Shown here in pieces: positions 1 to 10,849 of a stretch of DNA of 64,000 nucleotides (positions within the stretch are counted from its first letter, which is position 1; every line of letters begins with the position of its first letter). The notes below the pieces were generated by a model, which had not been told where the DNA came from, did no database searches, and saw nothing but the letters and a program-made list of their open reading frames with translations. A program made the position numbers and the translations under genes. Origin of the DNA: Azolla caroliniana (taxonomy: Eukaryota > Polypodiophyta); contig JBHGNT010000005.1 in the NCBI GenBank assembly GCA_043228905.1, forward strand, positions 1,488,001 through 1,552,000, written 5' to 3'.

Positions 1-132
1 CAGCATAATCCTTCATAACACCACATGAATTGGGGGTTTTGTGAGTATGGGTACTTAATACAGTTGCAGCAGGAGCAGCCGATTCAGAAGCAGGGGAAGA
101 AGGATGAGGAGGAGAGGAGGAAGAAGAAGGAG

Positions 133-436
133 ATGGTGATGGTGATGGTGATGGTGATGATGATGAAGACAATCCTCTGTTCTCTCGCTCCCTCCTGTCG
201 ACAAGAGGGACGTCCAGCTGCTGCCTTGCACTGCCACTGTGCCTCATCTCCGCCATTGCAGCATTGCTCCCTCTCTCTCTCTCTCTCTTCGCTCCACATA
301 CGTATGTATGTATGTATATGTATGTATGTGTGTATGTATGTACTATGTATGTATGTGTGTATGTATATACTATGTATGTGTGTATGTATGTACTATGTAT
401 GTATGTGTGTATGTATATGTATGTATATGTATGTAC
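133..436. repeat. Cluster of microsatellites (GATGGT, CT, ATGT)
   Basis: Three simple repeats sit within 300 bases: a GGTGAT-type hexamer run near 133-168, a CT run near 271-290, and a long interrupted ATGT/GT array at about 297-436. Reading frames through them give only low-complexity His, Tyr-Ile-His or Met-Tyr-Val-Cys strings, so no gene is called here. Confidence 0.9.
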
Positions 437-679
437 ATAAAATGAACCATACGTATCATACGTGCATTCGCATTCGAGAATGATTTAATCATACGTGTAT
501 GGTAAATCATCTCAACGTTGGATTGGATAGATAAGAATGGTATTGATTGAATCACATGTCATCAAGTTTTCAATACTTTAGAAATTATTAAAGTACTAAA
601 CATTAGAAAGAGAGAGAAAGAGGGACAGAGAGCAAGAGAGTGCCAGGTGTTATGAGCTATCAGCTAAAGCTTCAACTTC

Positions 680-1290
680 TATGGCAATATTACCAGGACC
701 ATTCACCTTCCTTCTCTTCGTCCCCCCTTAGTTTGTTCCTATTGTTCTGATCACCGCCATCATCGTGATGACTCTGGTTCTGTTTTTGTTTCTGAGGATC
801 ACCATGGTCCATGATTATGATTCATCTTATTCTGAGGATTACCATGACTATGATTCATCTGGTTCTGGCATTTGATTCTCGTTGACATGGTGGATCAAGC
901 TTATGTTCTTCTTGCTCATATCATGTTGTTTTGAGATTAATGTTGGCTCTGAGCATGTCCCTGGTTCTAAGGATCTCCTCCCTCATCCTCTCCACGATCA
1001 TGAGCTACACCTACTTCCCAGAGCTCCACATCGCTCCCCATGAATTATACTGAGGAGGTTGAGATGTAGCAGAAGCCATGGAGCATTGCATCCATGGCCT
1101 GGCGGCAAAATCGTTGTAAAGAAGATTGCCATAGCCATACCCGTAGACTAGGTGGGAAGGAGGATCAAGAAACACAATAGAATGGTTGAAGAAATCGTGG
1201 CCACCAAGATATGGTGGATGAGTGGCAGAAGAAGATTCACGAGGAGGAGAGAGAGAGAGAGAGAGAGAAGTTAAAAAAAAGAGTAAAAAA
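680..1290 (-). pseudogene. Possible coding relic, unknown family (minus strand)
   Basis: I do not recognise a family. Reading the minus strand, an open frame ending at a TAG at 1011-1013 has ordinary, non-repetitive composition with patches such as 'DPPSHLVYGYGYGNLLYND' and 'PPQYNSWG'. Below it, toward 680, other frames give Asn/Gln/His-rich text such as 'NQMNHSHGNPQNKMNHNHG', separated by stops and frame changes. The pattern fits a decayed exon or gene end rather than noise, since codon context stays protein-like over several hundred bases. No start codon, splice structure or homologue can be offered. It lies just outside the left end of the MULE, so it could be host DNA flanking the insertion. 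Confidence 0.25.
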
Positions 1291-1383
1291 AGTTTTTAAA
1301 AAAAGGAACACGTATTTTTCCCTTTTCAAACGTGTTCGTTTTCAAACGTTTGAATGCTTCCACGAACATGAATATTACGTTCT

Positions 1384-1436
1384 ATGTGTATGTATATGAA
1401 TGTATGTGTATGTGTGTGTGTGTGTGTGTGTACGTG
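1384..1436. repeat. ATGT/GT microsatellite at the left MULE border
   Basis: Interrupted ATGT followed by a pure GT run, ending directly at the left terminal inverted repeat of the transposon. The matching ATGT/GT array at 8996-9282 begins directly after the right terminal repeat, so the element appears to sit inside one microsatellite. Confidence 0.9.
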
Positions 1437-1543
1437 GTGTCTAACTACTACCAAATATTAAAGAGGGCAAGTGAGGGAATCGCGGAGAGGGACAATGCAG
1501 GTTGCTAGATGAGGACGCGTGCGATCTGCACTGTCCAATGTGG
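1437..1543 (+). repeat. Left terminal inverted repeat of the MULE
   Basis: Starts gtgtctaactactacc and continues through a GC-rich block; pairs with 8885-8991 in inverted orientation. The outermost base is uncertain because the flank is microsatellite. Confidence 0.85.
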
Positions 1544-1544
1544 C

Positions 1545-1714
1545 TGTGGAAAAGGCGCGAAAAAGCGCGCCAATTAAAGAGGGAGCCCGTCTCATTAAAG
1601 AAGGGCCTCACTTTGTAAAAGGGAGCCCTTGTGGAAAAGGCGCGAAAAAGCACACCAATTAAAGAGGGAGCCCGTCTCATTAAAGAAGGGCTCCACTTTG
1701 TGAAAGGGAGCCCT
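1545..1714 (+). repeat. Subterminal tandem duplication, 85-bp period
   Basis: Two direct copies, 1545-1629 and 1630-1714, each holding the motifs ggaaaaggcgcgaaaaagc and gagggagcccgtctcatt. The gggagccc core recurs at 5147-5320 and, in reverse, near 8790-8860, so it is a family of motifs internal to the transposon. Confidence 0.85.
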
Positions 1715-3525
1715 TCTCATTAGTTTGAGGGAAGTATAAAAAGCCTTTTTTCTGTCATTTTTTTCCTGTTTGCAAACAAGAAGCATGAGGTTTAGGGTTT
1801 AGGGTTTTTGAGCGCGCCGCACCACCTGCTGTCTGCGAGCACCTGTTGTAGACATCTTCAGTGAGGCACGACACCTGTTGTCCGCGAGCACCTACAGTCC
1901 AAAGGTAGGTATCATATTCCTTCTATTAGGTTAAGGTTTTTATTAGGTATCATATTCATTCTATTAGGTATTTATTCCTTCTATTAGGTTTAGGTTTTAT
2001 TCCATGTCATAAAAAACATCAACCTAACATGGACGATTGCTTGAACCTAATATGGTTTTATTCCTTCTATTGTGTCTTCAAGCAATCAACCATGGTTTTG
2101 AGTAAACATGGAATAAAAATAATACTTGTCTATGTGTATTCAAGCAATCATCATCCATATTAGGTTTTTACCCTACAATAGAAGAAATAGGTCTTTATTC
2201 TTCAAAGAAACAATTCCCCAAAAATAATACTTTTTCTCAAGGGAATGTATGTTACAAAAAAATATAAACATTTTATAACCCAAAATTTGAATTAGTTAAT
2301 GTTTAAATTAACAATGCTTGAATTTGCACATCTACATAAATGCCAACATTTGAATGCTTGAATTTGCCCATGTGATTCATGCATTATTGGGCTTTTTTAT
2401 ACCCACATTTAAAGGTCAAATCTCAAATCTTGTATACATTATTTGCGTTTTTTCTCCCCAAATAATAGTAATGTAATGAATGCCTTACTAAAAAAAGTTG
2501 TGTGTTATGTAAGTCTACGTAAATATGTTTTAAGTTCGAAGTAAAACGTTGTGTCCATTATAGTATTCTAAATGATAAATGATAAATTATTGCTGAATGA
2601 AATTAGGATTCTCCATGAAGACCAACTATTTGTCATGGACTCATGAACTATGACTATGATTTAAAACGTATCATTATTATGGCTATCTCCCTTAATTTAG
2701 AATGTGCCCTCTATGTATATATATTACAAAAACTAAAATAAAAACTTCAAGTAGCATTCATGAATTTTAAATTATTGACATTGATATGTTAGAATTTGTT
2801 AAGATTGATCTATTTTTTGAAATCATTGACAATTTTTGTCCATTCCAAAATCCTTAACACTAATGTATTGTGTAGAAACAATAAGATAGACTCAAGTATT
2901 CTTGAATTTAAAGACAAACATATGGTGAAGTTTTGGACTCTACCAATTACTAAGGAAACATTAAAGGCATTTATGTAAAAGTGAAAATCAAGTACAACAT
3001 AAGAATATGCACATTTATTACAAGCCATGAACACATGAAACCCATATTATGTGTAACGAAAAATGTATATTGGTTCTAGGTAAACAAGTGTCAATATATA
3101 AGATCAACATATTCAATCTTATAAATGGGGTTTAATCATGTTTCCGTTGTGCCTATGATGCATATAAGGCTCAAATACCCAATGGAGTGTACATCCACAA
3201 AAAAATGTGTGGCAGTACATTTGTGAGAACATAGACAACTTGTGTATACGTCTCATGATTGCTTCAAATATGATGTCCAAATATGATCGTAGATCCATTG
3301 GTGGTTTTTGAAGATGGCATGTGTTTTGTACAGATGGCTAGTTGGTCCAAGACCTTCATAGACTTTGATATGGATTGGGGTGAAACAATACCCTATGAAG
3401 GGATGTATGGCATGAATCATTTCTCAACTTTATATTGTGTATAAATAGTGATGTTTGTGTGCTAACTTGAATGATGATTTAGGGTTTTTGTAAGAAAGGG
3501 TGCTAGGTGCCCCAAATCCAACAAT
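1715..3525. other. MULE interior without recognisable gene
   Basis: AT-rich sequence between the left subterminal repeats and the Ulp1-like ORF. It holds a short telomere-like TTTAGGG run near 1789-1806 and several near-repeats of 'ccttctattaggt' around 1918-2060. Open frames here (for example 2796-2978) are short and low in information. I see no gene. Confidence 0.5.
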
Positions 3526-4532
3526 ATGGATGTTGAAAACATCCTTACTGAAGACTCGAACATGGATACGAACCCCATACATGACGTGGGGCTAGATGTT
3601 GAAGATATCAGTGTAAATGGTGAGTTGATGTACATTCTTATAATCATTATTAAAGTAAGTATATATTGGGTTTTTCTAATGCAAATGTCACACCATTGTT
3701 GTAGTGGACCCCATGTCCCTCTTCAAGGCGAGAAGAGACTCGACAGGTATCAAATCTCGCACATGTATTGTTGGAGATTCGTGTAGAAAAGAGGTACGAT
3801 GGTTTCGCAAAAAAGTTGACATGGAGGCTCACTTACAGAAGGCACATGGCATCTGTGTAGTACTGCCTCGGGGGCTAAAGATAGAAGAAGAAGAACAATC
3901 GACCCCCATGAGGAGTACAACCACGTCATTCTTCAGCCACTACGAAAGACAACGATCAATAAAGTGTTTTTTGGATCCGGAGCTAAAGTACAACAAATCA
4001 CGCCAATCACACATGAGGAAGTTGAGGACAAGAGCGATTAAGATCTTCAAAGCCACTCCGAACGCACTTCGAACATCCAAGGAGGCCGATTTCATTGCCC
4101 AATTCGTCAGCCAACAGATGGCCAGGTATGACGAATTGGCCATATTATTTTTTGCGATCCACTAAATAATCATCCGACTGCCGGCATGAAGACATTGGGT
4201 GATTTGGTTGTATGACATATCTCTAGCGCCACACACGACCATTGCATCATCAACAACGAGCGGTTCTAGGTATTGCATATCCCAACCCAACCTAATGGGA
4301 CAGATTGTGGGTATTACGTGATGCAAACCATTCGAATGTTGGTCGAGGAGTTCATTCAAGGATTTGAGTCCGATCAATTTGTAAGTATTTATGAGAATTG
4401 AATTTGGGCTTAGGTTGATGACATCATGTGGTGTAGGGTAAGGAGCAATGGTTTGGATTCGAAGATGTGCAGCTTCTTCGGAAAATCATGGCAAAATGGA
4501 CACGAAGGACTCTGGGCATAGGGTTATTTTAA
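3526..4532 (+). pseudogene. Decayed Ulp1-like (C48) cysteine protease with C2H2-like finger
   Basis: Ulp1-family peptidases cleave SUMO or related tags through a His-Asp-Cys triad. A plausible model starts at ATG 3526, splices out 3620-3704 and continues through a C2H2-like segment ('VGDSCRKEVRWF' then 'MEAHLQKAHG'). Another likely intron (about 4127-4191) leads to 'HWVIWLYDI', where the His would be the catalytic one. Downstream, a different frame reads 'IPTQPNGTDCGYYVMQ', the typical Gln...Asp-Cys-Gly oxyanion and nucleophile motif, then splices over 4381-4437 to 'KEQWFGFEDVQLL' and a stop at 4530-4532. The His and Cys parts are in different frames with an in-frame stop between them (near 4267), so the ORF is broken. 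It lies inside the MULE, upstream of and in the same direction as the transposase, as in Kaonashi-type MULEs. Introns are inferred by eye. Confidence 0.7.
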
Positions 4533-4627
4533 TCACTAGCATGTTGTACTTTGTAACATCAAACATATGATCTCGATTTACTATCTCATGTGGATTGCCA
4601 ACTTTTTTGTAATATCTAGTAAATAGT

Positions 4628-4860
4628 TGAATCTCATTTTGGTTGTATATGACTCAATTTGATGTACATTCTAGTTGTGAGTCTTATTGTGTGAATCTCA
4701 TTCTGGTTGTATATGTCTTTGTTGATGTACATTCTGGTTGTGAGTCTTATTATTTGAATCTCATTTTGGTTGTATATGACTCAATGTGGACTCTATCTGA
4801 AAATCATTTTGTAATATCAAATCAATATTTGAATCTCATTTTGGTTGTATATTTGGTTGT
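4628..4860 (+). repeat. 64-bp tandem repeat inside the MULE
   Basis: Copies start at about 4628, 4692 and 4756 with a partial fourth at about 4831. Each opens with gaatctcatt(t/c)tggttgt. The array lies just 3' of the Ulp1-like ORF. Confidence 0.8.
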
Positions 4861-4935
4861 ATGTTTTGGGTGTCAAAAGAATAAAACTAATAGCTTATTG
4901 ACAAGTAGTCACGGCAATGGTTTTTGAGAAAGGCG

Positions 4936-5330
4936 AAGAAAGAGTAAGTATATAGAAAGAGTGTTGTAATCAAAGAATGTTGTTGTAGAAAGAGTAAGTA
5001 TATAGAAAGAGTGCTTCGGTCCTTGTTGCAAACAATACAAAAGACATAACAAGACTCAATGCCAATCTTATTCAAAGACATAACAAGACTCAATGTCTAT
5101 CTTCTTCAAAGACATAACAAGACTTGATGTGAATCTTATTCAAAAGGGAGCCCGGTTGATTAATGTGGAGCTCGACTCATTCATGTTCATTAAAAAAGGG
5201 AGCCTGACTCTGGTAAAAAGGGAGCCCGACTAATTAATGTGGAGCCCGACTCATTCATGTTCATTAAAAAAGGGAGCCTGACTGATTAATGTGGAACCCG
5301 ACTCATTAAAAAAGGGAGCCCGACACAGTA
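4936..5330 (+). repeat. Mixed short tandem repeats, including gggagccc units
   Basis: Two copies of an agagtaagtatatagaaaga unit (about 4939 and 4990) are followed by three ~36-bp units with 'caaagacataacaagact' (about 5036-5125). Then comes an ~66-bp unit with gggagcccg...ttaatgtggagc...attcatgttc, repeated at about 5147 and 5217 with a truncated third copy. The last units share the gggagccc core with the left subterminal repeat and the right end of the transposon. Confidence 0.8.
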
Positions 5331-5494
5331 ATAGGGAAGTGCCCAACTACATGTAATGATGGCGTCTCAACAATCATATTAACGACTACAGTAAATTAAT
5401 TCACCAAATTCAGTAGCATGCACTAAGAGTCTTCCCATCATTCCCAATTAACCCATTCCCTTCCTTAACAGTCTATTAATCACTCGCACTCATA

Positions 5495-5748
5495 TCATTC
5501 ACTCTCATTCTCGATCGTTAATCTACTCCATTCATGTGAATTATTTGAATTCATTTGATTTCATTCACTTCATTCACCTCAATCACTGGCATTCTTGATC
5601 ATATTGTAGGCCATTTGATTTCATTCACTCTCATTCTCGATCATTAATCTACTCCATTCATGTGAATTATTTGAATTCATTCACTTGAATTCATTTGATT
5701 TCATTCACTTCATTCACCTCAATCACTAGCATTCTTGATCATATTGTA
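5495..5748 (+). repeat. 126-bp tandem duplication just upstream of the transposase
   Basis: Copy one runs from about 5495 to 5607, and copy two from 5621 to 5748 with a small internal extension. Both begin tcattcactctcattctcga and end near 'cttgatcatattgta'. The second copy ends a few bases before the transposase ATG at 5755, so it would lie in the transposase promoter or leader. Confidence 0.85.
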
Positions 5749-5754
5749 TTTGCT

Positions 5755-8606
5755 ATGGAGAGCACAATGCATCATGGTGTCTTCGCCATGTCAGAAGATG
5801 AATTGGAGGATACATCATGATCATCCAATGCATCCGAGGACGAATTGGAGGATACTTTTGAGTCATCAGATTCTGATCGTGAGGATGAGGCGGTCGATCC
5901 CTTCATGTATTGTTCCCCCAGGTATTTTGCATTTTCAAGAGGTATGTATAATTTGATGATTAAAGATTTATTGGGACAAGTTAAGGTAACATTGGAAGCA
6001 TTACGTGATGTCGCGAGGGGAGCACCTCTTTCACTTCATGCATGGAGGCGCATGAAGATTCGTCTCATACTCGGGAATGAGAGTGCAATTTACCTTAAAG
6101 CATCACCTAATCTTGAAGTCTTATACGTCGAGAAATGGAGGGAAGTAGTATTAGCGTCACATGGTGACACATCCCATCACATGTTTTCAAAGACTCTTAA
6201 AGAGTTAAAGCTAGTTTATGCGACTAATGGACGTGATTATGGCATCCCACCGGAGTACGTGAAAGCACTCATTACAAGTTGTGGTTGCCAAACAGTATCG
6301 AAGGTCGACTCGATAGAAGGTTTGGGATCAAGCATGGCCAAATATAACAAGACCCTACCCATAGAAGTGATCAAGGTAGAAACCCACCAATTAGATGATG
6401 CGCTCACGGATTTGCAAACCAAGTACCACACACATTTAAGGAAAGGAGTCAAGAAGGGTACGCGTGTGACTAGGTATACTTGGCATCGTGCTGGGACATC
6501 TCGACTTGCGTCTAATTCCACTCGACAACGCAAGTGCACATTCCATGTGGACGTTAGAATCAATGACGATGTTGACATTGAGACACTTACCATTTCAATA
6601 TATGGACCTCATAGTGGTCATGTACCATGTAGTAGGTCGGATGTGTACCATTTGCCAGTACACCCCAATGTCATAAGTTGTTGCAAAGATGACTTATTTG
6701 ATGTTGGGTATGCAAGGCATGTGGCATGAATGAGCATGCGTAAGGAAGCATATCATAAGTCCAAGGCTAGTCCATTAGAGCTTGTTATCTATCGGTTCTT
6801 TATGATACCAAAGGAGGTCCATAACATGGCAAATAGGTTAAAAATCGGGAGTGCCATGACTAAGGTTGATTCGGCTTTGATGATGCAAGATGCCTATGCA
6901 CTCCGAGATCTTGGGAAAGTGGCTCATGTTCAACCCTACCTGCCTGGTGAACCAGGATCTCCCCCCATACAACCATTTATCTTGATACTTCAAGATCAAT
7001 GGATGTTGGAAATGTGTAAGCGGTTGACCCTAAACAACTCTTGGGCAATTGACTCGACATTTAAACCAAACCAATTCGGGCTACCATTATATGCAACAAT
7101 TGCCCCCAAAGCCATGGGAATTGGGATCCCATTATGGTACATGCTTTGTAGTTCTGATCAGGGGTCAAACCATGAGCAAGTGGCATTAGAAACTTGTTTG
7201 AGAGTCATATTCGCAAGGATGCCCATGGTGAGGCCAAATGCAATATTGATCGATAAATGTTGGACATCATATAATGCCATAACTAATGTGGTTGCAACAA
7301 ACCGCCAATCTTGGATTGTTGTAAATGGGCAACGGTCCCAAACACATTGTCGACTTTTGTTGTGTCAGTTTCACGCCAAAAAGTCATGGGTGGACAACTT
7401 GTTGCCAAAAGTAAGTGCAAATGAGAGAAGTCATCTTTATCAACGAATGTGCCAACTGATGCAATGCATTACTGAATCATCATTCAATGCAATGTGTGAG
7501 GAGTTAAAGGTAGAATATGCGGACAAGCCCAGTGTTTGGCAATATATAGAAGGAGGATGGTGTGGTTTGACATGTGTGTGGAGGAAACTTTGGCCCAAGT
7601 TTGGTAGAATGTTCAACTATGGACACGTTGACACTACCAATATTGTGGAAAGACATTGGCAGTTTATCAAGTATACTGCCTTGAGAGGAAGAATAAACCG
7701 ATCAATTACCGATCTTCTGCATGTCTTAATCGGGGACAGTGAAACTGGCACTTGCATAGGAGGAACGGTAATAGAGTGGTACAAGCAACGACAAGAAATA
7801 TGTGAGAGTGGTCCCGAATTAAAGAAGCGGAGAGAATATTGGAAAGGTATGTCAACAATACTTCCACAATTGAAATTGTCGACGAGGCCCGATATTGGTT
7901 TAGAATCTTGAGCATGACGACTCCCACTCTATGGTATAATGTCTCACTCCAATGCTCATATTGTGATTGCCAAGACATTGTGAGTAAATGTAAGCATTTA
8001 CTCGGTATCCGAATGATTATTGAGAGGCATATGTCACATTTATGTGGCTCATTGCCTTTTATAGATCACACGACCCAAATGCGAATGGACCATAATACAA
8101 AAATAGAAGTGGAGGAGGTAAAGCAAGTAGAGGAGACAAACCCCACAATATCCGAGATTGAATCATTCAAGTCCAAAATACAAACGATCGTGAAAGCACT
8201 TCAATGTCTCGAGCAAGGGTTAGGAACCTTCGACCGTGCAACTATTGTCGAAGGTATACAAACATTGGAAGATGTGGCTGACAAGGTGTATCGCGTTGGT
8301 GCACCAAAATCAACCAATGAAGAAGATGATAGATCAATAAGTCACAACCAACAAATCGGTGCCAAAAGAAGTGCAACAATAGACATCTTGCAATAACTTA
8401 TTGGCAGCTCCCCAAACACTTCCAAATCCCACTCCGGAAAACTACAAAGAGGTGCTAGTCGGGCTAGGAGGAGATTGCCATTGGTTGACCATGAGAAGGT
8501 TCGGTGTTTGCGTTGCGATGGCTTGACCTTGACTTCAAGGGACTCAAATGTTACATGCTATAAAAATTGTGGTTGCATCTTGCAATCATCCCGACATGAG
8601 CCATAA
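5755..8606 (+). pseudogene. MULE transposase, interrupted by stops and a frameshift
   Basis: The ORF would catalyse cut-and-paste transposition of the element. Reading from ATG 5755 in one frame there is a TGA at 5818-5820, a long open stretch, a TGA at 6727-6729, then another open stretch to 7911. Motifs of the MULE DDE domain are visible: 'WAIDSTFKPNQFGLPLYA' (first Asp), 'NAILIDKCWTSYNAI' (second Asp) and 'TNIVERHWQFIKY' (Glu). Around 7820-7840 the coding sense passes to another frame, which holds a SWIM zinc finger 'CDCQDIVSKCKH'. A TAA at 8394-8396 interrupts it, but the same frame stays protein-like to 8606, with a Cys-rich tail ('VRCLRCDG', 'CYKNCGC'). I see no splice sites that neatly remove the stops. 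Three stops and one frameshift indicate a recently inactivated copy. Confidence 0.85.
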
Positions 8607-8884
8607 TCTTAATATGTAACGTGTATATTCATATTTCATTTTAGGGTTGTCAACATTTGACATTTTTAATATTTTATGTAAGACTTGTTATTTGAATCTT
8701 AAGGTTTTTTTGGGAAATTTTATGATCAGTTTCATGGCAAATATTTGTTGTACACTTACAATTTTGTGGAGTTTTTGATGTTTGTTGCTACAGAGTCGGG
8801 CTCCCTCTTGCAGAGGCTATCGGACAACGGGGCTCCTTCTAACAGAGTCGGGCTCCTTGTGACAGACGTTGTCAGCTTTTTATC
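8607..8884. other. 3' non-coding part of the MULE
   Basis: AT-rich sequence after the transposase tail, then two inverted-orientation copies of the gggagccc family (tcgggctccctcttg near 8795 and tcgggctcctt near 8838). These mirror the subterminal motifs on the left side. No gene seen. Confidence 0.6.
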
Positions 8885-8991
8885 CATCTTGGACGGTGGA
8901 GATCGAACGCGCCATCAGCGGTGCGACCTGCACCGTCCCTCTCCGCGATTCCCTCACTTGCCCTCTTTAATATTTGGTAGCAGTTAGTCAC
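8885..8991 (-). repeat. Right terminal inverted repeat of the MULE
   Basis: The reverse complement begins gtgactaactgctacc and aligns with 1437-1543. Differences are scattered point changes, more frequent toward the inner end. Confidence 0.85.
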
Positions 8992-8995
8992 GAGC

Positions 8996-9094
8996 GTGTG
9001 TGTATGTATGTATGTGTGTGTGTGTATGTATGTATGTATGTATGTATGTATGTATGTATGTATGTATGTATGTATGTATGTATGTATGTATGTA

Positions 9095-9153
<59 letters not shown>

Positions 9154-9282
9154 GTGTGTGTATGCATGCATGTATGTATGTATGAATGTGTATGTATGTA
9201 CGTATGTATGTGTGTGTGTATGTGTATGTATGTGTGTATGTATGAATGTGTATGTATGTATGTATGTGTGTATGTATGTATT
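8996..9282. repeat. Long ATGT/GT microsatellite at the right MULE border
   Basis: About 290 bases of interrupted ATGT and GT units directly after the right terminal repeat. Open frames across it in both directions encode only Met-Tyr-Val-Cys or His-Thr-Tyr-Ile strings and are artefacts. Confidence 0.95.
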
Positions 9283-10849
9283 GTACACTCTTGTATGGTC
9301 ATCAAATTACATGTTCACTTCACTTGTGAGCGTGAGTCGTGACCCCACCATCTTCTTTTTTGGGGGAGGTGCGAAATCTTCACCCCTGAGTTTATGAGAC
9401 ACTCGTAAGTGGCACCGTGCTTGTATAACCTGATCAATGTTTGACCTCTTTAATATCATGGTATACATGGGGATTGGCCACCTTCCACATAGCGACCAAG
9501 GTTTAGTAGACAGTTTAGAGTAACATCACACTCCAAGTCCGATGATCAGATGCTCAACGATCATCAAAAGGGTTGATCAAACATGTTGATATATATGTAT
9601 TTGCATAGATATAGATTGAGACATATAGAATCTACCAAAGCTTCACGTCCTACTTGCCCTTTTTACAAAAAACAAATCCCACTCAGAGATCATAAAATGT
9701 GTATATATATATATATATTCCTGAAAAATATCCTTTCATTAGTTATGAACAATTATTACAATAAAAACTGGCCTACAATAAAATGTTTATATATAAAGAG
9801 ATAAAACAACAATAACACGTTGTTGGGGGCTAGTCAATGCTTAGATGATCGTAAATTAGAGAGAACCTATACAAATATCTCAACTAGTCTCTCATGGATG
9901 TAAAATAAATGTGGGTGTGTGTGTCTTCATTGATTGCTTGATGCATGTAACTTATTTTGGGCATATCCAACATGTTTATAAAATGTCCAATAGGATTTGT
10001 CACACCATAGATTTTAGTTGGGATACTGACTAGCACAAGTTCACATATAGCCCAATTGATCCTCTCTTTTACAAGTACAATACAATACAATCCTCCTCAC
10101 CTATAACATCGAGGAGTGGAATCGATCCTCTCCTTTATGAGTACAATACAATACAATCCTCCTCACTTATAACATCAATCCTTCTCGTTTGCCCTCGTCC
10201 TTCTATTTTTTTCGTCGATTCCTCTTGCACTCCCAAATAATACTAGGCACAGTTGGGTGGCTTCCAAGCTCGAATCGTATACAAGATCGAGCGTGAGATA
10301 TTGACAACCTTGGACGTGCTTCCCCGTCTTAATGTGTGCCATTTCAATTCTCGATCCAATGAGTCGACAAAAATGGGCATCAAGTGGATAGGGAAAGAGG
10401 GAGAGAGAGATCAGGTGGTCATGGGTTCAACCCCTACATTCCACAGTGGCATCTAGTGAATTATGAGATGTATAAGAAGTATATAATAGAGAGGTGAGGA
10501 AGTTGGGTTTCAAACTCACAACAGAGTGCTTGTAGTGCTAACAACTTACCAGTAGGGTAAGGTAATTACGATAAGAGAATGGCCGGGCCTCCCTTGTGTA
10601 ATTTGCCTGATTTGGCATTATTTCCTAATGGAGAAAGCCATAAGTGGAGCATAGAAAGAAAGAAGTCCACCTATTATACATATAGGTGAAGCAGTTAACG
10701 GATGGGCGAAGAAGAAGCCTGTATGAATCCATTCCTCTGTCTCTGTCTCTGTCTCTGTCTCCCTGCCGAGAGCGAAGCAGAGGAGAGGAAGGAGTGGCGT
10801 CTCGTAGCTGCGTCTGCAGGATGAGCGAAGCTTTGTGTGGCCCAGGAGG
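9283..10849. other. Intergenic, with one short direct duplication
   Basis: No gene is supported. A direct repeat of about 53 bases lies at about 10059-10110 and 10124-10176, with the shared core agtacaatacaatacaatcc. A CT-rich stretch at 10732-10765 probably belongs to the 5' leader of the PPR gene. A frame from ATG 10821 overlaps the PPR start but is not protein-like. Confidence 0.6.

Larger units (their letters stand above)
1437..8991 (+). mobile_element. Mutator-like DNA transposon (MULE) with Ulp1-like ORF
   Basis: The ends form long terminal inverted repeats. Bases 1437 to about 1543 match the reverse complement of about 8885-8991, with the best block (about 1448-1496) nearly identical and the rest roughly 85 percent by eye. 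Between them lie a MULE transposase with DDE-type motifs and SWIM finger (5755-8606) and a decayed Ulp1-type protease ORF (3526-4532), both on the plus strand. MULEs that carry a Ulp1 (C48) protease are known in plants as Kaonashi-type elements, so the architecture belongs to a known class. A 9-bp target duplication cannot be read with confidence because both flanks are GT/ATGT repeats (1428-1436 and 8992-9000 agree at 5 of 9 positions). Stops and frameshifts in both ORFs indicate this copy is no longer autonomous. Confidence 0.85.

Noticed and set aside
5755-8606. TGA and TAA codons in the transposase as recoding or RNA-editing sites
   Set aside because: U-to-C editing is known for plant organelle transcripts, not nuclear transposons, and the frameshift near 7830 shows ordinary decay.
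8996-9397. Open frames of 60-138 codons encoding Met-Tyr-Val-Cys or His-Thr-Tyr-Ile strings
   Set aside because: They are direct translations of the ATGT/GT microsatellite in all frames, with no conserved content.
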